A stretch of DNA of 11,725 bases, taken from Clostridiales bacterium. Its GTDB lineage: Bacteria; Bacillota; Clostridia; Lachnospirales; WRAX01. Where the stretch lies: NCBI GenBank assembly GCA_031277155.1, contig JAITMW010000018.1, positions 1-11,725 of the forward strand, in the 5' to 3' direction. Under the pieces are notes generated by a model, which did no database searches, was not told the origin of the DNA, and saw nothing but the letters and a program-made list of their open reading frames with translations. Shown piece by piece: positions 7,139 to 11,725 of the stretch; position 1 is the first letter of the stretch; the number at the start of each line of letters is the position of its first letter. A program made the translations under genes and the position numbers.

Positions 7139-7510
7139 TTAGATGGCATTGTGTGTGAAAGAAACGATGTTGCAGATGGGAATCTCTGTTACGGACCCCA
7201 AGAAGAAAGATGCGCCAAAGCCGCCAAAGCCGCCGCAACAACGGCGTCTGCAGCAACCGCCGCCGAAGCCGCCGCCGAAGCCGAAGCCCTCATCAAAGCC
7301 AAAGCCCGTGCCAAAGTTACCTGTGCAGGTGCTGCCAAGGGGGCAGGCGGGTGCCGCGCCAATGCGTGTGATTAGCTTCACGATTCTTTCATCTGCGTAA
7401 GCCAAAACCCCCGTAAATCCAGAGCCGGAAATGCCGCCGGATGTGGTGAAGATTGTGACTGTTTTGCCGACAAAGCGAGCCATGTCGACGAACAATTCAG
7501 GTCTATGCAT
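7139..7510 (-). CDS. Small Gly/Cys-rich protein, possibly with an Sm-like barrel; function unknown
   Basis: A protein of 123 residues whose start is fixed by a very strong AAAGGAGG site 7 bases upstream. Residues 9-50 (FVDMARFVGKTVTI to ITRIG) have alternating beta-strand character with SGGISGSGFTGVL, like a small Sm-like or SH3-like barrel. A low-complexity stretch (about 66-100) is mostly Gly and Phe with a CCRRRCC cluster (86-92). A conserved-looking end (EIPICNIVSFTHNAI) may supply the last strand of the fold. There is no signal peptide or membrane segment. Gly/Cys-rich inserts are common in spore-coat and exosporium proteins, and a possible SigK-type promoter lies upstream, so a spore-surface role is an inference, not established. 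I do not recognise a named family. It forms a single-gene unit closed by the terminator at 7069..7098. Confidence 0.8.
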   Translation of the reverse strand: MHRPELFVDMARFVGKTVTIFTTSGGISGSGFTGVLAYADERIVKLITRIGAAPACPLGSTCTGNFGTGFGFDEGFGFGGGFGGGCCRRRCCGGFGGFGASFFLGSVTEIPICNIVSFTHNAI

Positions 7511-7530
7511 TACTTATCCTCCTTTCTTTA

Positions 7531-7560
7531 GGAAACGCGCAAGCTTTGCCCGCGGTTTCC
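7531..7560 (-). promoter_or_regulatory. Stem-loop in the 5' leader of the Gly/Cys-rich gene
   Basis: GGAAAC (7531-7536) pairs with GTTTCC (7555-7560), and GCG/CGC extends the stem across a one-base bulge. It lies between the candidate promoter and the ribosome binding site and is followed by TAAAGAAAGGAGG, not a U-tract, so it is not a terminator. If the promoter at 7570..7597 is right, the hairpin sits at the extreme 5' end of the mRNA, where it could stabilise it. Confidence 0.4.
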
Positions 7561-7569
7561 CTTTGTCTC

Positions 7570-7597
7570 ATATTATGTGAAAGGAGCGTGGAGTGTT
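7570..7597 (-). promoter_or_regulatory. Candidate SigK-like promoter of the Gly/Cys-rich gene
   Basis: On the minus strand AACA (7594-7597) is followed after exactly 16 bases by CATAATAT (7570-7577). This fits the SigK pattern mACm-16-CATAnnnTa except for the last base. Such short patterns occur by chance, so support is modest. No convincing SigA promoter is seen in the same gap. Confidence 0.35.
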
Positions 7598-7612
7598 ACA
7601 AGCCCTGATATT

Positions 7613-8569
7613 TTATGGATTAACCACCACCCATGTCATATATCCCAGATAAATCAGCATCATCGCCAACCCCTCGACGCGCACCACGCGTTCGCTGGAT
7701 TTTGCAAACAGGAAGAATGTCAGCGTACCCGCCGCCAGCACTGCCATGTCAAAGATGACGCCGGGGTCTATGGCAAGGGGCATTATCAGCCCCGAAAGCC
7801 CAAGCACAAACGCTATGTTAAAAATGCTGGAGCCTATAATAAAGCCCACGGCAAATTCGCCCTCTTTTTTGCGGCAGGCAATCAGGGTTGTAATAAGTTC
7901 CGGCAGGGATGTGCCCGCAGCCACGATGGTCAGGCCGATAACACGCTCTGAAATGCCTATGACGGTTGCTATGCTTACGGCCGACGAAACCGTCAGCTGG
8001 CCCGCGCCTATTATTACAGCAATGCCCAGCACGGCCAGGGCAATGTTTTGCCACAGCGGACGAACTTTTTTGGACGTACCGTCTTCTTCTTCCTCTTGCG
8101 CCGCCTTGCTTTTCAGCGCGCCGCGCACCACAATTGTCATATACCCCGTAAAGCCCAAAAGCAGCACAAGGCCGGCAGCGCGCGGGATGGCATCGCCAAA
8201 GGCTATCACCATAACAAGCAGCAGGACGGTAAAGGCAACAGACGCCCAATAATCCCTTGAAATTGTCTTCATTTTGACGGAGATGGGATATATAAGCGCG
8301 CAAAAGCCCACGATAAACAGCAGATTGAAGATATTTGCGCCCACGACATTGGCTATGGCCAAATCGCCGCTGCCACCAATGGCCGCCGACACGCTGATGA
8401 CAACTTCGGGCGCGCTGGTGCCCATGGCCACAACCGTCAGGCCAATTACCATTGTGGGAATTTTAAGCCGCCGCGCAATTGCGACGCTGGCCGCCACAAA
8501 AACCTTCGCGCTTTGTATCAGCAAAACAAAACCCAATAGCAACAAAAAAATGTTCATCACAATCTGCAT
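7613..8569 (-). CDS. Calcium/sodium antiporter (CaCA superfamily, YrbG type)
   Basis: A polytopic membrane protein of 318 residues, typical for bacterial YrbG-type exchangers that move Ca2+ out against Na+. It has the two inverted alpha repeats of the family. Alpha-1 contains GTSAPEVVIS (50-59, with E55) and VVGANIFN (75-82). Alpha-2 contains AAGTSLPELITT (217-228, with E224) and IGSSIFN (245-251). The acidic and Asn residues form the cation site. The halves are joined by a charged cytoplasmic loop (about 151-172) with a run of Glu. About ten hydrophobic segments are seen. Start 8569 is used because GGA lies 5 bases upstream, though an ATG four codons later is possible and neither has a strong ribosome site. 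No terminator was found after the stop, so read-through towards the Gly/Cys-rich gene is possible. Confidence 0.94.
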   Translation of the reverse strand: MQIVMNIFLLLLGFVLLIQSAKVFVAASVAIARRLKIPTMVIGLTVVAMGTSAPEVVISVSAAIGGSGDLAIANVVGANIFNLLFIVGFCALIYPISVKMKTISRDYWASVAFTVLLLVMVIAFGDAIPRAAGLVLLLGFTGYMTIVVRGALKSKAAQEEEEDGTSKKVRPLWQNIALAVLGIAVIIGAGQLTVSSAVSIATVIGISERVIGLTIVAAGTSLPELITTLIACRKKEGEFAVGFIIGSSIFNIAFVLGLSGLIMPLAIDPGVIFDMAVLAAGTLTFFLFAKSSERVVRVEGLAMMLIYLGYMTWVVVNP

Positions 8570-8606
8570 GTAAATCCGTCCATTCTATTTTTTAATACAT
8601 TTTTAG

Positions 8607-8635
8607 ATTGTAGCGCAATTATGCCATGTTGTCAA
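8607..8635 (-). promoter_or_regulatory. SigA-type promoter of the antiporter gene
   Basis: On the minus strand, a perfect TTGACA (8630-8635) and TACAAT (8607-8612) are 17 bases apart. The -35 box coincides with the left end of the 180-bp palindrome at 8630..8809, so the palindrome supplies half of this promoter. Confidence 0.8.
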
Positions 8636-8809
8636 CTTATTGCTCCACCAGCTAAACCTTGCCAAGTATTTGCGGTCTTTTTGTACGATTGCTTCGTCAA
8701 CTCCTTCTTGCGTGCCTTATGGCACGCGGCGGCGTCGCTTCCTTGCACTCGCACAAAAATCCTCGCAAATCTTTTGGCAATGTTTAATTGTCGGAACAAT
8801 AGTTTGACA
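8630..8809. repeat. 180-bp imperfect palindrome with outward-facing TTGACA ends (MITE-like)
   Basis: The whole gap between two divergent genes folds on itself. The outer 34 bases of the arms (left from 8632; right reading inward from 8807) match at about 26 positions. Inside these, arms sharing TTGCCAA, ATTTGCG, TTTTTGT and CGA continue the pairing. A perfect centre GCGTGCC (8710-8716) pairs with GGCACGC (8721-8727) around TTAT. The geometric centre (8719.5) agrees with the hairpin centre (8718.5). The ends are TGTCAA (8630) and TTGACA (8804), so each carries a TTGACA box pointing outward. No gene or ribosome site is seen inside. It may be a non-autonomous mobile element or a structured RNA. 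Confidence 0.7.
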
Positions 8810-8828
8810 TGCGCGCATGAAAATCTGC

Positions 8829-8857
8829 TTGACATTTTTCGCACAAATTGTTATAAT
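8829..8857 (+). promoter_or_regulatory. Perfect-consensus SigA promoter of the FHA/RCC1 unit
   Basis: TTGACA (8829-8834) and TATAAT (8852-8857) are separated by exactly 17 bases, so all twelve consensus positions match. The start codon of the first gene is about 66 bases downstream, leaving a leader of roughly 60 bases. Strong constitutive vegetative expression is expected unless a repressor acts. Confidence 0.9.
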
Positions 8858-8923
8858 TTCAAGCATATAGAGGGTTATGGGCGCCCTTGTCAGCCCAAAT
8901 TTTGCTATGCGAGGGGTTTTATT

Positions 8924-9673
8924 ATGAGCGTCAAAAAAAGAGGATTCTTCAGCTGGTTATTCTTTCAAGACCCTGACAAGGGCAAAAATAAAACCGAAGC
9001 GGAGCCGCAAGCATTTCCGGTTGATTCCGGCATACCCGACCTGGCGCCCGGATGGGCAAATCTGTCTGTTTTTATCGATGGAGTGCAAACGGACATGGAA
9101 ATGTCGGTTTTTCCTTTTAACATCGGCCGTATAGACTCCCCCGGCGGCATCAAAATTGACGATAAAGGCATCAGCCGCCAGCACGCAATTGTCGATTTGC
9201 AAAATGGCGTGCTTACCATAACCGACGCCAATTCTAAAAACGGTGTCACCGTTGGTGCCAACAAAATCTTTCCCGGCGCCCCAACGCCTTTACAGCGCGG
9301 CGACAGCGCGAAAATTGGCCACGCGGAAATCATTTTCAACGACTTTTCTCAGCCCGTTATGCCCGGCGCTGTTCCGCCGCCCGAAATTGCCGTACGGGAT
9401 GCTCTTATAGGAGGCACGGAATTTTTGCCCGGCGCCGCGCCCGAAGCCGCGCCTGCCGCGCCCCAACCGCCCCAACCCGTCGATGGTTTGGCCTGTGTTG
9501 GCTGCGGCGCCATAAACAAGCCGGACAGCAAATTTTGCAGGGGCTGCGGCAAACCCATGATGGCCGCACCGCCTGCACCTGCCGCCGGCCCAAAGCCATT
9601 TTGCAGCAAGTGCGGCGCGAAAAACGTGAATTTAGCCAACTTTTGCGCAGGTTGCGGAAATAATCTGGCATAG
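8924..9673 (+). CDS. FHA domain protein with two C-terminal zinc ribbons
   Basis: A protein of 249 residues. An FHA domain (about 46-138) shows the phosphothreonine-binding signature: GR (68-69), SRQHA (84-88) and NSKNG (103-107). A Pro/Ala-rich linker (about 145-187) leads to two zinc ribbons, CVGC with CRGC (Cys 191, 194, 205, 208) and CSKC with CAGC (Cys 227, 230, 241, 244). There is no membrane segment, so it should be cytoplasmic and bind a phosphorylated partner of a Ser/Thr kinase, with the ribbons for protein or nucleic acid contacts; this is family-based inference. Start 8924 has GAGGGG 7 bases upstream. The frame stays open for about 100 codons further upstream, but that part covers the palindrome and promoter. 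It ends 28 bases before the secreted RCC1 gene and is probably co-transcribed with it. No kinase gene is visible in the window. Confidence 0.9.
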   Translation: MSVKKRGFFSWLFFQDPDKGKNKTEAEPQAFPVDSGIPDLAPGWANLSVFIDGVQTDMEMSVFPFNIGRIDSPGGIKIDDKGISRQHAIVDLQNGVLTITDANSKNGVTVGANKIFPGAPTPLQRGDSAKIGHAEIIFNDFSQPVMPGAVPPPEIAVRDALIGGTEFLPGAAPEAAPAAPQPPQPVDGLACVGCGAINKPDSKFCRGCGKPMMAAPPAPAAGPKPFCSKCGAKNVNLANFCAGCGNNLA

Positions 9674-9701
9674 AGGCAGCCGTTGAGAGGGTGTGAATAT
9701 T

Positions 9702-11725
9702 ATGATTCAAAAAAAGCGCCTAAAATCTGTGCAAAAGGGCATATTGGCCGGCTTGCTTGCAATCGTCATGCTGCTTGCCGTCCCCTTTGCGCCCGCGCTC
9801 TACGCAAACGACCCAAGGGACGGCCTTATCGGCGTTTGGCGCGGCACATATATAAACAATCACGGGCTTAACGGCTGCGAATTCCTCATCTTTCGCGATG
9901 GACCAAACTTTCGCGCCGTCGTGCATTTTTTTCCCGTTGAGGGCAGCCCCGCCGGGCAGGCCTCCGGCAGCACATTAAATGATATTACCTTTGACCCTGC
10001 CACGGGCCTGTTTGAAATAATCCCCATCCTATATCTTGACATGCCTGCCGGATGGTCGGCCTCGGGCCAGACGATGGGGCTGTACGGCGACACCATAATG
10101 GGGCATATCAGAGGCTCTGAGCAGTTTTGGGTCTCCGCAAGCAGGGTTTCGGTCACAGACTTTCCCACGACCATAAATCACGAACATATAAACGCAGGCG
10201 GCATGTGCGCCTTTTGTCTCGCGCCCATGGCGGCTGCTTTGCCCATAGCCCCATTGGCCGCGGCAAACCAGACACAGGCCGCCATCGCGGCGGGCTTTGC
10301 CTCCAGCTATGCCATTACGGGCGAAGGCATGTTGTGGACATGGGGCGCAAATGACCGCGGACAGCTTGGCCAGGGCAACTTCGGGGGGCATCGCAATCAT
10401 CCCCTGCATATCAGGACAAATATTGTGGCTGTGGCCGCCGGCAGCGCCCATGTTCTGGCAATAGACAACACGGGCGGCCTGTGGGCCTGGGGCGCAAATG
10501 ACCGCGGCCAAGTGGGCGACGGCACATTTTTTGACCGAAACGCGCCTGTGCGGATTATGGACAATGTAACCCATGTGGCGGCCGGTTCTTATCATTCCGT
10601 TGCGATAACAGCCAACGGCAATGTGTGGACATGGGGCGCAAACGGGCGCGGACAGCTTGGCAACGGCACAACAAGCGACTTTAACTTTCCCATTATGGTG
10701 ATGTCGGGCGCGTCCGCCATAAGCGCGGGCTTGGCCCATACCCTGGCAATTGCAAACAACGCCCTGCACGCCTGGGGCTGGAACGATTTTGGACAGCTGG
10801 GCGACGGCACTTTTTCAGAACGTCATACCCCGACTTTGATTATGGCCAATGTGGCCCATGTGGCCGCCGGTTCGTACCACACGCTGACAATTACCGATGA
10901 CGGCTGGCTGCACGCCTGGGGATTAAATGAACAGGGCCGCCTTGGCGACGGCACAACCACAAATCGCAATCTGCCAACGCGCATAATGCCAAATGCCTCC
11001 GCCATTTCCGCCGGCACAGGCCATTCGCTGGCGCTGACCCAGGATAATATGCTGTGGAGCTGGGGCCTTAATTGGCATGGGCAAATTGGCGACGGCACCG
11101 TAACAGACCGAAACACCCCCGCCGCAATGATGAGCAATATCACGGCAATTTCCGCCGGGGGGCACCACAGCATGGCGGTTGCGGCCGACGGCGGCCTGTG
11201 GACTTGGGGCGGCAATGCCGACGGGCAAATTGGCGACGGCTCCACCACAACGCGCCGCATCCCCGTCAGCATCATGGGCGGCATAATGCCCCAGGCGGGT
11301 GCCGCCGACCTTGCGCCTGTCCCCCATATTGCGCCTGTCACGCAGGATGATGCCGAAATTGAATTTGACCTGGCCGCACCGGGTGAATATATCTATACCC
11401 TTACGCCCGCCGGGCGGCTTTTTGCGCCGTCACCCGCCGCCATAGCCTCTGTGACGGACCCGATGACGGCCGGCGGTGCAATCCGCGCCACCGCGCAAAA
11501 CCTTACGGAGGAGCAGCGCGACTCCGGCGATGCCATGAATTTGGCCGCGCTGCATATCGAAAACCTTATGCGCAGAGGCAGCACGCGCGGCTTGCCCATG
11601 GACGGCAATATTCATGCCGCCATCCTTGAGGATATCAGGGATGTGGCAAGGGATATCCAGGACGAGACAAGCGCGGTGCTGGACGATGAAAATCTGCTCT
11701 TTATGCGCAGGATGCGCACCAACCT
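9702..11725 (+). CDS. Secreted protein with seven RCC1 repeats, 3' end cut by the window
   Basis: The frame is open from ATG 9702 to the right edge (674 codons, no stop). GAGAGG lies about 11 bases before the start. A signal peptide is clear: basic KKRLKSVQK, a hydrophobic core, and likely cleavage after A35. Residues about 41-148 form a beta-rich domain starting GVWRGTY, reminiscent of lipocalin-like folds (inference). A linker (150-190) contains HEH (160-162) and CAFC (169-172), a possible metal site. Residues about 193-525 hold seven RCC1 repeats of 48-50 residues, each with a variant of AAGxxHxLAI, LWxWGxN and GQLGDGT, enough to close one seven-bladed beta-propeller. The remainder (540-674) is Ala-rich, becoming helical and charged, and continues beyond the window. 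The product is exported or surface-bound; its partner is unknown. The downstream domain could change the reading of its role. Confidence 0.88.
   Translation, partial: MIQKKRLKSVQKGILAGLLAIVMLLAVPFAPALYANDPRDGLIGVWRGTYINNHGLNGCEFLIFRDGPNFRAVVHFFPVEGSPAGQASGSTLNDITFDPATGLFEIIPILYLDMPAGWSASGQTMGLYGDTIMGHIRGSEQFWVSASRVSVTDFPTTINHEHINAGGMCAFCLAPMAAALPIAPLAAANQTQAAIAAGFASSYAITGEGMLWTWGANDRGQLGQGNFGGHRNHPLHIRTNIVAVAAGSAHVLAIDNTGGLWAWGANDRGQVGDGTFFDRNAPVRIMDNVTHVAAGSYHSVAITANGNVWTWGANGRGQLGNGTTSDFNFPIMVMSGASAISAGLAHTLAIANNALHAWGWNDFGQLGDGTFSERHTPTLIMANVAHVAAGSYHTLTITDDGWLHAWGLNEQGRLGDGTTTNRNLPTRIMPNASAISAGTGHSLALTQDNMLWSWGLNWHGQIGDGTVTDRNTPAAMMSNITAISAGGHHSMAVAADGGLWTWGGNADGQIGDGSTTTRRIPVSIMGGIMPQAGAADLAPVPHIAPVTQDDAEIEFDLAAPGEYIYTLTPAGRLFAPSPAAIASVTDPMTAGGAIRATAQNLTEEQRDSGDAMNLAALHIENLMRRGSTRGLPMDGNIHAAILEDIRDVARDIQDETSAVLDDENLLFMRRMRTN
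10278..11276 (+). repeat. Seven tandem RCC1 coding repeats of about 144-153 bases
   Basis: The repeats are visible in the DNA as well as in the protein. TGGGGCGCAAATGACCGCGG at 10341 recurs nearly unchanged at 10488 (147 bases later), and a variant starts at 10632 (144 bases later). Later copies at about 10780, 10920, 11060 and 11200 are more diverged. This points to internal duplication of the first three blades. Confidence 0.8.

Noticed and set aside
6936..7256. A 107-codon N-terminal extension of the histidine kinase
   Set aside because: It would run through a 13-bp terminator hairpin and the promoter region and overlap the Gly/Cys-rich gene in another frame. The start at 6935 has its own ribosome site.
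7143..7400. Plus-strand Pro/Lys-rich and Ala-rich open frames
   Set aside because: They are antisense translations of the Gly/Cys-rich coding region, with no ribosome site or promoter.
8621..8923. A 101-codon N-terminal extension of the FHA protein
   Set aside because: It translates the palindrome and lies largely upstream of the perfect promoter at 8829..8857. The start at 8924 has GAGGGG at the right distance.
8858..8923. Riboswitch in the leader of the FHA gene
   Set aside because: The leader is only about 60 bases. GGGCGCCC gives a short palindrome, but no known riboswitch core or terminator/antiterminator pair is visible.
10029..11341. Several minus-strand frames with repeated Cys/Pro patterns
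   Set aside because: The repetition comes from the RCC1 repeats on the plus strand; none has a start signal of its own.

Overview
The window comes from an endospore-forming member of the Firmicutes, most likely a Clostridia-type organism. The strongest evidence is a complete spoIVA, which is restricted to endospore formers. Vegetative-type promoters (TTGACA and TATAAT boxes with 17-base spacers) and strong AGGAGG-like ribosome binding sites fit this. Genus and species cannot be told from the sequence.

Layout, left to right. The 3' part of a CapA-type metallophosphatase gene (+) runs in from the left edge. It meets a minus-strand block head-on at a shared hairpin terminator. The block, read from high to low coordinates, holds a sodium/calcium antiporter, a small Gly/Cys-rich protein, a membrane hybrid histidine kinase with two receiver domains, spoIVA, a cytoplasmic GH13 alpha-amylase/neopullulanase-type enzyme, and tRNA-Asp and tRNA-Val. 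Most of these units have their own promoter and several have their own terminator, so they look like separate transcription units. To the right, a divergent plus-strand unit encodes a cytoplasmic FHA plus double zinc-ribbon protein. It is followed 28 bases later by a large secreted protein with seven RCC1 repeats, cut by the right edge.

How the genes may work together. spoIVA provides the ATPase that builds the basement layer of the spore coat. The Gly/Cys-rich protein has features that could suit a spore-surface protein, and a possible SigK-like promoter. The histidine kinase lies directly upstream of spoIVA, but a functional link is only an inference. The FHA/zinc-ribbon and RCC1 genes share one perfect-consensus promoter and probably form an operon whose function is unknown.

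The least explained structures are a 180-bp near-symmetric imperfect palindrome (8630..8809) whose ends supply outward-facing TTGACA boxes between two divergent genes, and a second long palindrome built from CACGAAAA units (3132..3207). The first receiver domain of the kinase also lacks its phospho-acceptor aspartate, and the tRNA promoter is embedded in the stop codon of the amylase gene.
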